Part shown: positions 9,714 to 19,673 of the stretch, in pieces
Position numbering within the stretch: the first letter of the stretch is position 1
Layout of the letters: each line of letters begins with the position of its first letter
Assembly (NCBI RefSeq): GCF_000306785.1
Contig: NC_017955.1
Coordinates: forward strand, 1,736,001-1,800,000
Reading direction: 5' to 3'
Length of the DNA: 64,000 nucleotides
From: Modestobacter italicus
Lineage (GTDB): Bacteria; Actinomycetota; Actinomycetes; Mycobacteriales; Geodermatophilaceae
Notes under the pieces: generated by a model
Told to the model about the DNA's origin: nothing
Databases searched by the model: none
The model's input: only the letters and a program-made list of their open reading frames with translations
Made by a program: the position numbers and the translations under genes

Positions 9714-11056
9714 GCGCGACCGCGATCGTCCTGCTGGTGATCGCCGTCGCCCTGGTGCTCGTCGCCGGTGTCTTCGCCATGCTCGACGCCGCGCTGCAGC
9801 GGCTGAGCAAGGCGCGCGTCGACGAGCTCCGCCGCGACGGGGCCAAGCGCGCCGGGGCGCTGGCCGTCGTCATGGAGGAGCGCGCGCGGCACGTCGCGTT
9901 GCTGCTGCTGCTCCGGATCGCCTGCGAGACCGCGGCGACCGTGCTGGTCGCGCTGGTCGTCTACCGGCTCGTCGACGGGCTGTCCGTCGCCGCGCTCACC
10001 GCGATCGCGGTCATGACCGTGGTCAGCTACGTGCTCATCGGTGTCGGCCCGCGCACCCTGGGCCGCCAGCACGCCTACTCGGTCGCCATGGCGGCGGCGC
10101 CGCTGATCCGGCTGCTGGGCCGGGTGCTCGGGCCGATCGCGACGCTGCTCATCCTGGTCGGCAACGCGATCACCCCCGGGCGCGGCTACCGCGACGGCCC
10201 GTTCAGCAGCGAGGTCGAGCTGCGCGAGCTGGTCGACATGGCCGAGGAGCGCGGCGTCGTCGAGGCCGGCGAGCGGAACATGATCCACGGCGTCTTCGAG
10301 CTCGGGGACACGATCGCCCGCGAGGTCATGGTGCCGCGGCCCGACGTGGTCTGGATCGAGCGCGGCAAGACCCTGCGGCAGGCGCTCGCGCTGTGCCTGC
10401 GCAGCGGCTTCAGCCGGCTGCCGGTGATCGGCGAGAACGTCGACGACATCATCGGCGTCGTCTTCCTCAAGGACCTGGTGCGCCGCTCGCAGGGCTCCTC
10501 GGACTCCCGGGCCAGCGAGCCGCGGATCGAGGAGCTGATGCGCCCGGCCTCGTTCGTGCCGGAGTCCAAGCCGGTCGACGAGCTGCTCCGCGAGATGCAG
10601 GCCTCGCGCACCCACATGGCCGTCGTCGTCGACGAGTACGGCGGCTTCGCCGGGCTGGTCACCATCGAGGACATCCTCGAGGAGATCGTCGGCGAGATCG
10701 CCGACGAGCACGACGCCGTGCAGCGCCCCCCGGTCGAGGAGCTGCCCGACGGCTCGGTGCGGATCACCGCCCGGCTGCCTGTCGAGGACCTCGCCGACCT
10801 GTTCAAGGTCGAGCTGCCCGAGGACGACGGCGTCGAGACCGTCGGCGGGCTGCTCGCCCGCGAGCTGGGCGTGGTGCCGATCGAGGGCTCCGAGGCCGTG
10901 GTCGGCGGGCTCCGGCTGGTCGCCGAGAGCACCGGCGGCCGGCGCAACCAGATCGACACGATCCTGGTCTGCCGGGTGGCCGAGCCGCGCACCGACGACG
11001 AGGTCGCCGCCGACCAGCCCGCCCGGGAGCGTGAGCACGTCGCCGTGGAAGGCTGA
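9710..11056 (+). CDS. CorC/HlyC-type membrane protein (CNNM DUF21, CBS pair, CorC domain)
   Basis: 448-residue protein of the CNNM/CorC family, linked to magnesium or cobalt transport (often mislabelled haemolysin). Hydrophobic helices occupy about residues 1-150 (DUF21). Two CBS repeats follow, the first around [15 protein letters not shown] and the second ending [16 protein letters not shown] with the acidic [11 protein letters not shown] segment. A C-terminal CorC/HlyC domain ends the protein. The ATG overlaps the ybeY stop. It sits in the same operon position as the homologue between ybeY and era in mycobacteria. Confidence 0.93.
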   Translation: MSATAIVLLVIAVALVLVAGVFAMLDAALQRLSKARVDELRRDGAKRAGALAVVMEERARHVALLLLLRIACETAATVLVALVVYRLVDGLSVAALTAIAVMTVVSYVLIGVGPRTLGRQHAYSVAMAAAPLIRLLGRVLGPIATLLILVGNAITPGRGYRDGPFSSEVELRELVDMAEERGVVEAGERNMIHGVFELGDTIAREVMVPRPDVVWIERGKTLRQALALCLRSGFSRLPVIGENVDDIIGVVFLKDLVRRSQGSSDSRASEPRIEELMRPASFVPESKPVDELLREMQASRTHMAVVVDEYGGFAGLVTIEDILEEIVGEIADEHDAVQRPPVEELPDGSVRITARLPVEDLADLFKVELPEDDGVETVGGLLARELGVVPIEGSEAVVGGLRLVAESTGGRRNQIDTILVCRVAEPRTDDEVAADQPAREREHVAVEG

Positions 11057-11057
11057 G

Positions 11058-11116
11058 GAAGGACCCTCCCGCCCCCCACCGCTCACACGCTCGCGGCGGG
11101 CCCCTGCGGGAGGGCC
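11058..11116. repeat. Palindromic GC-rich repeat, copy 1
   Basis: Sequence beginning AAGGACCCTCCCG and ending CGGGAGGGCC, with GCTCGCGGCGGG in the middle. The ends pair to form a hairpin. A closely similar element lies at 11541-11596, on the far side of the deaminase-like gene. It looks like a dispersed intergenic repeat. Confidence 0.6.
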
Positions 11117-11142
11117 GGACCGACGGACGGGAGACTCCTCTG

Positions 11143-11481
11143 GTGACCGCCGCAGAGCTGGACCCCGAGGACGCCAAGCTGATCACCCTGGCCCGCTCGG
11201 CGCGCGGCCGGACCGGTGCCGCCGAGGGCGCCGCGGTGCGCGACACCGACGGCCGCACCTACCTGGCGGCGACGGTCTCGCTCGCCTCGCTGCAGCTGTC
11301 GGCGCTGCAGGCCGCGGTCGCGGCCGCGGTGTCCAGCGGGGTGCAGGGCCTGGAGGCCGCGGCCGTGGTGACCAGCGCCGATGAGGTGGAGCCGGCCGGG
11401 CTGGCCGCGGTGCACGACCTGACGCCCGCGGCGCCGGTGCTGCTCGCCGGCCCCGACGGCGTCCTCCGCACCACCGCCTGA
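11143..11481 (+). CDS. Cytidine-deaminase-like protein (Rv2365c-type)
   Basis: 112-residue protein with the cytidine-deaminase fold pattern, in the operon slot held by a conserved hypothetical or deaminase-like gene between the corC-like gene and era in mycobacteria. The zinc-binding HAE and PCxxC motifs of true deaminases are absent: the HAE position reads as part of LQLSALQAAV and there are no Cys residues. Deaminase activity is therefore unlikely and the role unknown. GTG at 11143 has GGGAGA upstream. A strong hairpin follows the stop. Confidence 0.8.
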   Translation: MTAAELDPEDAKLITLARSARGRTGAAEGAAVRDTDGRTYLAATVSLASLQLSALQAAVAAAVSSGVQGLEAAAVVTSADEVEPAGLAAVHDLTPAAPVLLAGPDGVLRTTA

Positions 11482-11482
11482 C

Positions 11483-11521
11483 GGAACGGGCTCGCTCGGG
11501 CGCGGGGGACGAGCTCGTTCC
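11483..11521 (+). terminator. Terminator after the deaminase-like gene
   Basis: GGAACGGGCTCG and CGAGCTCGTTCC pair with one mismatch around a 15-base loop, starting immediately after the stop codon. CTTA follows. It separates the housekeeping operon from the two-component genes downstream. Confidence 0.65.
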
Positions 11522-11540
11522 CTTATGGTGCGCCCATGCA

Positions 11541-11596
11541 GAAGGACCCCCTCCTCCCCACCCCTCGCGGGCTCGCGGCGGGTCCCGGGAGGGGCC
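11541..11596. repeat. Palindromic GC-rich repeat, copy 2
   Basis: Begins AAGGACCCCCTCC and ends CGGGAGGGGCC with the shared core GCTCGCGGCGGG. It is a second, diverged copy of the hairpin at 11058-11116, lying between the terminator and the histidine kinase start. Confidence 0.6.
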
Positions 11597-11620
11597 GGCG
11601 ATGCTGACGGGCCTGCCGGG

Positions 11621-12640
11621 ATGACCAGCGACGACCGGGACGCGGCGGTCGACGCCGCCGTCGTCGCCTCGTTCGTCGCCCGGGTGGCCGAGGTCGCCCC
11701 CCGGCTCGCCGCCGACGACGCCGTCCGCACCGAGCTCGGCGGCCGGGCCGCCGCCGTGCTGCGCGTCGCGCACGCCCGCCTGCGCGGGGGGCCGATGCCG
11801 TCCGCCCCGGCCGGCCCGGACGTCGGGGCGACCCGGGCCCGCACCGGGGTGCACCCGGCCGAGTCGCTGCGCGCGGCCGGGCTGCTGTTCCGCACGGCGC
11901 TGTCGCCGCTGGCCGCCGCCCACCCGGACCTGCCCGCCGAGCAGGTCGCCGTGGTGCTGCACGAGGTCATCGACACCCTCGTGCTGCCGGCCGCGGTGTC
12001 CTACGTCGACGTCCTGCTGGCCCGGCTCTCCGACGCCAACCGGGACGAGCGCCGGCGGGTGGCCCGCGACCTGCACGACTCCACCAGCCACGGCATCGGC
12101 GCAGCGATGCAGGGCGTCGACCTGGCCCTGCACCTGATCGCCAGCGGCCGGACCCCGGACGTCGGCCGGCTGCGCAGCACCCGCCAGGTGCTGCTGGACA
12201 CCCTCAATGAGGTGCGCGGGATGGCCACCCGGCTGCGCGACGTCGTCGGGTCGCGCAGCCTGGGCCAGGCGCTGCAGGAGTACCTGGACTTCGCCGTCCC
12301 GTCCGGTCGCGAGGTCACCCTCACCGCCGCCGAGGACCACGCGCTGCCCGCCCACGTGAAGGAGGAGAGCTACCTGATCATCCGGGAAGCGGTCCGCAAC
12401 TCGCTGCTGCACGCCGCCGGCGCCACCCGGCTCGACGTGGACGTCGAGGTGACCGAGGGGCGGCTGCGGGCGACGGTGGCCGACGACGGCGCGGGGTTCG
12501 ACCCGGCCGCGGTCGACCGCAGCCGCACCGTCGGCCTCGCGTCGATGCAGGAACGCGCCGAGGGCCTGGGCGGGAACGTGCTGCTGCAGGCCGGGCCCGG
12601 TGGGGTCCGGCTGGCGCTGACCGTGCCGCTGGCGTCGTGA
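11621..12640 (+). CDS. Sensor histidine kinase (HisKA_3 type), soluble
   Basis: 339-residue kinase of the NarL-partner class. The phospho-acceptor is H152 in ARDLHDSTSHGIG, and the ATPase domain shows EAVRNSLLHA (N box) and DDGAGFDP (G1). The N-terminal 140 residues have no clear membrane segment and no recognised sensor domain. ATG at 11621 is preferred because upstream in-frame codons would be translated through the hairpin repeat. Its stop overlaps the start of the response regulator, with which it forms a cognate pair. The signal is unknown. Confidence 0.88.
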   Translation: MTSDDRDAAVDAAVVASFVARVAEVAPRLAADDAVRTELGGRAAAVLRVAHARLRGGPMPSAPAGPDVGATRARTGVHPAESLRAAGLLFRTALSPLAAAHPDLPAEQVAVVLHEVIDTLVLPAAVSYVDVLLARLSDANRDERRRVARDLHDSTSHGIGAAMQGVDLALHLIASGRTPDVGRLRSTRQVLLDTLNEVRGMATRLRDVVGSRSLGQALQEYLDFAVPSGREVTLTAAEDHALPAHVKEESYLIIREAVRNSLLHAAGATRLDVDVEVTEGRLRATVADDGAGFDPAAVDRSRTVGLASMQERAEGLGGNVLLQAGPGGVRLALTVPLAS

Positions 12641-13296
12641 CCGGCGCGCTGCCGCCGCTGCGGGTGGTCCTGGTCGACGACCACCGGCTGTTCCGGGAGA
12701 GCCTCGGCGCGCTGCTGGCCGTGCACGAGGGCATCGAGGTGGTCGCCGAGGGAGGCGACGGCGAGGAGGCCGTCCGGCTGACCCGCCAGCACCGGCCGGA
12801 CGTCGTGCTGCTCGACGTGGAGATGCCCGGGCAGTCGGTGCTCACCTCGCTGGTGGAGATCCGCAGCGCCTCGCCCTCCACCCGGATCGTCGTGCTGACC
12901 ATGCACGAGAACACGACGCTGGCCCGCCAGCTGCTGCTGCGCGGCGCCTCCGCCTACCTGATCAAGACGATCGGGCACCACGAGCTGGTCGCGGCGATCC
13001 GGGCCAGCACCGAGGCGGCGTCGGACATGGTGACCCTGTCGGTCTCCCGCGGCGGGCTCGCCGGGCTGGCGGCCTCGGGCGCCTCGGTGCTGTCCGCCCG
13101 CGAGCTCGAGGTGCTCACCCTGGTCTCCCGGGCCCGGTCCAACCAGGCGATCGCGACCGAGCTGCAGATCAGCGAGGGGACGGTGAAGCGGCACCTGTCC
13201 AACATCAACAACAAGCTCGGGTCGACGTCCCGGCTGGACGCCGTCCGCCGGGCCACCCGCGCCCGGCTGCTGACCCCGGGGCTGGGCGAGGACTAG
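12637..13296 (+). CDS. Response regulator, NarL/LuxR family
   Basis: 219-residue two-component regulator. The receiver domain starts LRVVLVDDHRLFRESL, with phospho-acceptor D60 in VVLLDVEMPG and the conserved Lys in AYLIKTIG. The LuxR helix-turn-helix near the C-terminus includes LSARELEVLTL and ISEGTVKRHLSNINNKLGS. GTG at 12637 overlaps the kinase stop (GTGA), so it is translationally coupled. Its TAG stop shares the sequence CTAG with the stop of the convergent next gene. Confidence 0.94.
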   Translation: MTGALPPLRVVLVDDHRLFRESLGALLAVHEGIEVVAEGGDGEEAVRLTRQHRPDVVLLDVEMPGQSVLTSLVEIRSASPSTRIVVLTMHENTTLARQLLLRGASAYLIKTIGHHELVAAIRASTEAASDMVTLSVSRGGLAGLAASGASVLSARELEVLTLVSRARSNQAIATELQISEGTVKRHLSNINNKLGSTSRLDAVRRATRARLLTPGLGED

Positions 13297-13892
13297 CGGG
13301 GCAGCGGCCGGCCGAGCGCGTCGGCCACCGCGGCCGGGTCGCGCACCCACACGGTGAACGCCTTGTCGGTGAGCCCGTCGTCGTCCAGGTGCCGCACGCT
13401 GACCCGGCGCCGCCCGGGCCACCAGCCGCCGCGCGCCTTCGGCGTCGGCCAGCCCTCCGGGGCGCGCCCCTCGACCACCTCGGAGACCAGGACGAGCGGG
13501 ACCACGCCGAAGGACGACACCTGCCGCAGCCCGGCGATGTCGGTGGAGACGGCGTGGTCGCCGATGGTGAACCGGCCGGTCGCGCCGAGCAGGACGACGA
13601 CCGCCAGCCCGATCGCCAGCGGCGCCTCGCCGGCGGCCGCGGCCCCGCCGTCGCGCCAGCCCAGGAAGGCCAGCCAGACCACGACCGCGAGCACGGTCAC
13701 GCCCAGCACCCAGGGCCGTGCCGGGTCGTACTGCCAGTACCGCAGCGGGCGCGGGGTGACCGTGACGTGCCGCTTGGGGCCGCGCCGGGCGAGGTAGCCG
13801 TAACTGGTCACCTGGGTGATGTGCCGCTCCCGGTCGATCGCCGCCCGGACCACCAGGGGCTCGCCGTTCTCGCGTCGGGACCGGGCAGCCAT
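13293..13892 (-). CDS. PH-like membrane protein of unknown function
   Basis: 199 residues. A charged N-terminal part (about 1-58) is followed by two closely spaced hydrophobic helices (about 60-77 and 90-106) and then a soluble segment, including FTIGDHAVSTDIAGLRQVSS, whose layout recalls bacterial PH domains with two membrane helices. There are no catalytic motifs. Convergent with the response regulator, with which its stop codon overlaps. It could be a signalling or envelope protein, but I do not recognise a named family with confidence. Confidence 0.75.
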   Translation of the reverse strand: MAARSRRENGEPLVVRAAIDRERHITQVTSYGYLARRGPKRHVTVTPRPLRYWQYDPARPWVLGVTVLAVVVWLAFLGWRDGGAAAAGEAPLAIGLAVVVLLGATGRFTIGDHAVSTDIAGLRQVSSFGVVPLVLVSEVVEGRAPEGWPTPKARGGWWPGRRRVSVRHLDDDGLTDKAFTVWVRDPAAVADALGRPLPR

Positions 13893-13942
13893 GCCGTCAT
13901 CGTCCCAGAGCGGCTCCGGCCCGGTCGACAGCGCTCCGGGAG

Positions 13943-13961
13943 GAAGGTTAGCCTCGCCTCA
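13943..13961 (+). promoter_or_regulatory. IdeR/DtxR-like iron box overlapping a leaderless promoter
   Basis: GAAGGTTAGCCTCGCCTCA matches 13 of 19 positions of the iron-box consensus TTAGGTTAGGCTAACCTAA. The embedded TAGCCT (13949-13954) lies six bases before the ATG at 13961, the usual -10 spacing for a leaderless start here. Binding of an iron-loaded repressor would block transcription. Confidence 0.6.
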
Positions 13962-14389
13962 TGGGACTGCGACTGCCGGTCGGCGGGGTGACCGTGCTGC
14001 TGGGACCGCCGGCGGAGCGTGCCGCCGTGCTCGCCGCCCTCGACCCGGGCAGCGCCCGCTGCGCGGACGGCCATGGCGCGCTCACCGTGCTCACGGTGCG
14101 CGCCGAGGCGGGCGACGACGTGCCGGCCCGGCTGGGCGCCGTCGAGGCGGCCCTGGCGCAGGCCGCACCCGTGGTGCTGGTCGACCGGCTCACCGCCGGG
14201 CTCCGTGCCCCGGACCGGCGGCGGGTGCTCGCCGCGCTGCGCCCGGTCGCGGCGGCCGGCAGCGCGGTGCTGGTGGACGACGACGACCCGGTCGCCGCGC
14301 TCGGCACGGCCGACTCCGCCCTCCGCACCGGCACCCTCTCCGTGGAGCAGGTGCCCGACCCGCGGCTGCTGGAGCTGCTCGCGTCCTGA
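13961..14389 (+). CDS. ABC-ATPase-like protein lacking Walker A, iron-box controlled
   Basis: 142 residues that read like a shortened ABC ATPase. VTVLLGPPAERAAVLAALD stands where GPNGAGKST would be, so the P-loop Gly/Lys/Ser are lost. PVVLVDRLTAGLRAPDRRRV matches the Walker B and D-loop region (normally LLDEPTAGLD) but without the catalytic Glu. It therefore should not hydrolyse ATP in the usual way. The ATG directly follows an IdeR-like box, suggesting induction in low iron. No permease partner is adjacent. It may be a relic or a regulatory subunit; the function is unknown. Confidence 0.7.
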   Translation: MGLRLPVGGVTVLLGPPAERAAVLAALDPGSARCADGHGALTVLTVRAEAGDDVPARLGAVEAALAQAAPVVLVDRLTAGLRAPDRRRVLAALRPVAAAGSAVLVDDDDPVAALGTADSALRTGTLSVEQVPDPRLLELLAS

Positions 14390-14402
14390 GTGACGCCCTG
14401 GT

Positions 14403-14693
14403 TCAGCGGGGGCGGTAGGTGAGGCAGTCGGCCGCGTCGGCGGCCGAGCCGACCTGCACGGAGGCCGCGGTGCACTCGAGGGCGTCGTTGTGCACGCACT
14501 CCGAGCGGTGGCAGGCACCCACCACGCCGGTGCGCTCGAGCCCGGCGCGGAAGGAGATCTCGACGAATGTGCCGCAGTGGGCGTGGTCCCCGCCGATGGT
14601 GATCGCCCCGGCGTGGCAGCCGTGGTCGGCGTTGTAGGAGCAGGAGTCCACGGTGCAGTCGTGGACCTGCGGCATGTCCTGGGTGGTGGTCAT
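14403..14693 (-). CDS. DUF1540 cysteine-rich protein
   Basis: 96 residues with two copies of the DUF1540 pattern. The first has VHDCTVDSCSYNADHGCHAG and C in HCGTFVE; the second has GACHRSECVHNDALECTAAS and a final C. The eight Cys residues could bind metal. ATG at 14693 fits the family start, and MTTTQDMPQV precedes the first motif. It is convergent with the iron-box gene, ending 13 bases from it. The function of the family is not established. Confidence 0.88.
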   Translation of the reverse strand: MTTTQDMPQVHDCTVDSCSYNADHGCHAGAITIGGDHAHCGTFVEISFRAGLERTGVVGACHRSECVHNDALECTAASVQVGSAADAADCLTYRPR

Positions 14694-14778
14694 GCACAAG
14701 GGTGGCACCAGACCCTCGCGGGGGCCAGGTGCGACGAGGAGGTCCGGGTCGTCGGTACCGGGTGGGAGACTGGACGGC

Positions 14779-15696
14779 GTGACCCCCTCCGATCCGCCGC
14801 CGTACCGCAGCGGCTTCGCCTGCCTGGTCGGCCGGCCCAACGCCGGCAAGACCACGCTGACGAACGCCCTGGTGGGGGAAAAGGTCGGCATCGTCAGCAA
14901 CCGCCCCCAGACCACCCGGCACGCCATCCGCGGGGTGGTGCACCGCCCGGCCGGCCAGCTGGTGCTGGTCGACACCCCCGGGCTGCACAAGCCCAAGAGC
15001 CTGCTGGGGCAGCGGCTCAACGACGTCGTCCGCGACACGCTGGCCGACGTCGACGTCATCGTCTTCTGCATCCCCGCCGACCAGCCGGTCGGCTCCGGCG
15101 ACGCGTTCATCGCCCGCCAGCTCAAGTCGGTCTCCACGCCGATCGTCGTGGTGGTCACCAAGACCGACACGGCGAGCAAGAAGGCGATCACCGAGCAGCT
15201 GGTGGCGGCCAGCCAGCTGGTCGAGGCCCGGGAGGTCGTGCCGGTCAGCGCGGTCTCCGGTGACCAGGTCGGCCTGCTGGAGGACCTGCTGATCGGGCTG
15301 CTGCCCGAGGGGCCGCCGCTGTACCCGGAGGAGCGGACCACCGACGAGGACGTCGAGCGGCAGCTCGCCGAGCTGGTCCGCGAGGCCGCGCTGGAGAAGG
15401 TCCGCCAGGAGGTCCCGCACTCCCTCGCCGTCAGCATCGAGGAGATCGTCCGCAAGCCCGACCCACGCGACGCCGAGGCCGTGTTCACCGAGGTGCACGC
15501 GCTGCTGCACGTCGAGCGCGCCAGCCAGAAGCCGATGCTGCTGGGCAAGGGCGGCTCGACGATCAAGGCGATCGGCAGCGAGGCCCGGGTGGGCATGGAG
15601 ACGCTGCTGGGCGGCCGGGTGCACCTGGACCTGCACGTCACGGTGCTGGGCGAGTGGCAGGACGACCCGAAGAAGCTCAACCGGCTCGGGTACTGA
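14779..15696 (+). CDS. era: GTPase Era
   Basis: Essential GTPase that binds 16S rRNA and assists 30S subunit assembly. The 305 residues show G1 GRPNAGKT (18-25), a G2-region Thr in RPQTTRH, G3 DTPG, G4 TKTD and a C-terminal KH domain with MLLGKGGSTIKAIGSEAR. GTG at 14779 gives the usual N-terminus; GAGACT lies seven bases upstream and may be a leaderless -10. It is followed closely by recO and uppS in the standard actinobacterial order. Confidence 0.97.
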   Translation: MTPSDPPPYRSGFACLVGRPNAGKTTLTNALVGEKVGIVSNRPQTTRHAIRGVVHRPAGQLVLVDTPGLHKPKSLLGQRLNDVVRDTLADVDVIVFCIPADQPVGSGDAFIARQLKSVSTPIVVVVTKTDTASKKAITEQLVAASQLVEAREVVPVSAVSGDQVGLLEDLLIGLLPEGPPLYPEERTTDEDVERQLAELVREAALEKVRQEVPHSLAVSIEEIVRKPDPRDAEAVFTEVHALLHVERASQKPMLLGKGGSTIKAIGSEARVGMETLLGGRVHLDLHVTVLGEWQDDPKKLNRLGY

Positions 15697-15700
15697 CGCG

Positions 15701-16447
15701 ATGAGCACGACACCGCAGGCGCTGTACCGGGACGAGGGCGTCGTCCTGCGCACCCAGAAGCTCGGTGAGGCCGACCGGATCGTCACCGTGCTGACCCGGC
15801 GCACCGGCAAGGTGCGCGCGGTGGCCAAGGGCGTGCGCCGGACCAAGAGCAAGTTCGGGGCGCGGCTCGAGCCGTTCAGCCACGTCGACCTGCAGCTCTA
15901 CACCGGGCGGAACCTGGACATCGTCAGCCAGGCCGAGTCGATCCGCGCCTACGGGCCCGCCGTGGTCGGCGACTACCGCGCCTACACCGCCGGCACCGCC
16001 GTGCTGGAGACCGCCGACCGGCTGACGGCGGAGGAGAAGGAACCGTCGCTGCGGATGTTCCTGCTGGTCATCGGCGCGCTCCGCACGCTGGCCGAGGGGC
16101 AGAAGCCGGCGCCGCTGGTGCTCGACGCGTTCCTGCTGCGGGCGATGTCGGTGGCCGGCTGGGAACCGGCGCTCGGCGACTGCGCGCGCTGCGGCGAGGC
16201 CGGCCCGCACCGGCACTTCTCCGTCCCGGCCGGGGGCACGGTGTGCCCGTCCTGCCGGCCCACCGGCTCGGCGATGCCGAGCCCGGTCACCATCGAGCTC
16301 ATGGAGGCGCTGTTGTCCGGCGACTGGGCGCACGCCGAGGCCAGCCTGGCGATCAACCGCCGGGAGGGCAGCGGCCTGGTCGCGGCCCTGCTGCAGTGGC
16401 ACCTGGAGCGCGGGCTGCGGTCGCTGCCGCTGGTGGACCGCGCATGA
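15701..16447 (+). CDS. recO: DNA repair protein RecO
   Basis: 248-residue RecFOR-pathway protein that helps load RecA on SSB-coated DNA. It starts with the OB-fold region [20 protein letters not shown] and carries the C-terminal zinc-finger pairs CARCG and CPSCR. It starts five bases after era, and its stop overlaps uppS, so it belongs to the era operon. Confidence 0.96.
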   Translation: MSTTPQALYRDEGVVLRTQKLGEADRIVTVLTRRTGKVRAVAKGVRRTKSKFGARLEPFSHVDLQLYTGRNLDIVSQAESIRAYGPAVVGDYRAYTAGTAVLETADRLTAEEKEPSLRMFLLVIGALRTLAEGQKPAPLVLDAFLLRAMSVAGWEPALGDCARCGEAGPHRHFSVPAGGTVCPSCRPTGSAMPSPVTIELMEALLSGDWAHAEASLAINRREGSGLVAALLQWHLERGLRSLPLVDRA

Positions 16448-17208
16448 GGCGCGAGGTCAAGGCGCCGAACCCGCACCCGTCGGGGGCCACCCCGCCGCCG
16501 ATCCCGGCCGACAAGGTGCCGCACCACGTCGCGATCGTGATGGACGGCAACGGCCGCTGGGCGAAGCAGCGCGGGCTGCCGCGCACCGCCGGGCACGAGG
16601 CGGGCGAGGCGTCGCTGTTCGACTGCGTCGAGGGCGCGATCGAGCTGGGCATCGGGGCGATCAGCGCCTACGCGTTCTCCACCGAGAACTGGCGGCGCAG
16701 CCCCGAGGAGGTCCGCTTCCTGATGGGCTTCAACCGCGACGTCATCCGCCGCCGCCGCGACGAGATGCACGAGCTCGGGGTGCGGGTGCGCTGGGCCGGC
16801 CGCCGTCCGAGGCTCTGGCGCAGCGTGATCAAGGAGCTCGAGGTCGCCGAGGAGCTCACGAAGGACAACGACGTCCTCACCCTCACCATGTGCGTGAACT
16901 ACGGCGGCCGGGCCGAGATCGCCGACGCGGCCGCGGCGATCGCCCGCGAGGTGGCCGCCGGGCGGCTCAAGCCCGACAAGGTCGACGAGGAGACCGTCGC
17001 CCGGTTCCTCGACGAGCCGGACATGCCCGACGTCGACCTGTTCGTGCGCAGCTCCGGGGAGAACCGGACCAGCAACTTCCTGCTCTGGCAGTCCGCCTAC
17101 GCCGAGCTGGTCTTCCTGGACACTCTCTGGCCGGACTTCGACCGCCGGCAGCTGTGGCAGGCCTGCGAGGAGTACGCCAGCCGGCAGCGCCGGTTCGGCA
17201 GCGCCTGA
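16444..17208 (+). CDS. uppS: Isoprenyl (undecaprenyl) diphosphate synthase
   Basis: cis-Prenyltransferase that makes the C50-C55 lipid carrier for peptidoglycan and other wall polymers. In the 254 residues, the catalytic Asp is D34 in [25 protein letters not shown] and [20 protein letters not shown] are present, with the C-terminal diphosphate-binding Arg residues. The ATG overlaps the recO stop by four bases. It corresponds to the long-chain (Rv2361c-type) enzyme that follows recO in mycobacteria; product length cannot be read from sequence. Confidence 0.96.
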   Translation: MRREVKAPNPHPSGATPPPIPADKVPHHVAIVMDGNGRWAKQRGLPRTAGHEAGEASLFDCVEGAIELGIGAISAYAFSTENWRRSPEEVRFLMGFNRDVIRRRRDEMHELGVRVRWAGRRPRLWRSVIKELEVAEELTKDNDVLTLTMCVNYGGRAEIADAAAAIAREVAAGRLKPDKVDEETVARFLDEPDMPDVDLFVRSSGENRTSNFLLWQSAYAELVFLDTLWPDFDRRQLWQACEEYASRQRRFGSA

Positions 17209-17483
17209 TGTTCGCCGTCACCCGGCTGCGCGTCCCGGCCGCCGACGTCCCGGCGCTGACCGCCGCCACCGGCGAGCTGCTCGCGGCGCTGCGGGCGCGA
17301 CCGGGCTTCCGGGACGGCGAGCTCGGCCGAGCCGCCGACGACCCGGAGCTCTTCGCGCTGTGCACCCGCTGGGACGGCGTCGGGGCCTACCGCCGGGCGC
17401 TGTCGGCGTACGAGGTGAAGCTGGCCGGAGGGCCGGTGTGGGCGTACGCCCTCGACGAGCCCGGCACCTTCCTCACCGACTGA
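17208..17483 (+). CDS. ABM-type antibiotic monooxygenase-like domain protein
   Basis: 91-residue ferredoxin-fold protein resembling the ABM family (FAVTRLRVP at the start, RPGFRDGELGRAADDPELFAL in the middle, and YRRALSAYEVKL near the end). Such proteins may be small-molecule oxygenases or stress proteins, and the active site is not diagnostic. Its ATG overlaps the uppS stop by one base, so it is in the same operon. Confidence 0.8.
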   Translation: MFAVTRLRVPAADVPALTAATGELLAALRARPGFRDGELGRAADDPELFALCTRWDGVGAYRRALSAYEVKLAGGPVWAYALDEPGTFLTD

Positions 17484-17598
17484 CCGCACCCCGCCCCTGC
17501 GGAGCGTGACGCCCCGCGAGACCGGTGGCCCGGCTGCGCCCGGTCGGGCGGCCCGCGGGCCATCCTGGACACCCCGCGCCCGAGCCCCGGAGGTCGCG

Positions 17599-17862
17599 AT
17601 GACCGACCTGCACCACAGCGACCCGGCGCCGGCCCGCCCCGCCGACGTCGACGTGCTCGTCTGGGGCACGCTCGGCGCCGGTGCGCTCGCCGCCGTCACC
17701 ATGCTGGCCCTGCTGGTGAGCGGGCACGAGTCCGGCCGCGGCTTCCTCGCCGTCTTCGGCCTGCCGCTGCTGGCGCTGGCGGTCGTCGCCGCCGGCCGCC
17801 GGCTGGCCGCGGACCGCGGGCCGGGTGAGGACGCTGCAGAGCCCGGCCGACCCGGCGACTAA
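17599..17862 (+). CDS. Small two-helix membrane protein
   Basis: 87 residues: a polar N-terminus, then hydrophobic helices at about 23-42 and 50-66, then a charged, Pro/Gly-rich tail. ATG at 17599 has GGAGG eight bases upstream, which decides the start. It sits in the uppS-glyS gap. I do not recognise the family. Confidence 0.65.
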   Translation: MTDLHHSDPAPARPADVDVLVWGTLGAGALAAVTMLALLVSGHESGRGFLAVFGLPLLALAVVAAGRRLAADRGPGEDAAEPGRPGD

Positions 17863-17905
17863 CGTCAAGGGGTCACCCACCGACCGCCAGCCGGATGGAG
17901 CCTCC

Positions 17906-19321
<1,416 letters not shown>

Positions 19322-19334
19322 GCCACCCCGGCCG

Positions 19335-19370
19335 CTTGTGCGCTGCTCACCACGGTGAGCAGAGCACGAG
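19335..19370 (+). terminator. Terminator after glyS
   Basis: CTTGTGC-G-CTGCTCACC and GGTGAGCAG-A-GCACGAG fold into a 16-bp hairpin with a 2-base loop, 13 bases after the stop. There is no T tract. The CTGCTCAC/GTGAGCAG arms resemble the outer arms of the hairpin at 4053-4122. Confidence 0.65.
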
Positions 19371-19673
19371 CGTCGTCGACGTCCTCAACAGCGCGGCGGT
19401 GTCCAGGATCCGAACCGTGCCGTCGACGAGGTTGGCGCCGAGGTCGACCGTCCGGACGACGGTGTGCGTCGTAGGGACCAGTGCAGGGTCGGAGCGTGGT
19501 GACTCCCGAAGGCCCGGTGCGTCCCGCCCGCTGCCGGGTCGACCCGCATCCGACGGGGTCCAGCCGCGTGCGCACCGGCCGGACGTCGCCCCATCCGGCC
19601 CCAGCCGGGTGAGGACGGCCGCGGCTCGGCGGCGTGAGCCCGGTCGCACAGCCGGGCCGCCTACGCTGGGCTC
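19371..19673. other. Intergenic stretch before dusB, possible coding remnant
   Basis: About 300 bases without a convincing gene. The minus-strand frame covering 19381-19485 reads like protein (HTVVRTVDLGANLVDGTVRI, then LDTAALLRTS) but lacks a start, a conserved N-terminus and a recognisable family, so it may be the tail of a decayed gene. At the right end TACGCT (19662-19667) lies six bases before the dusB GTG and is a likely leaderless -10 box. Confidence 0.35.
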
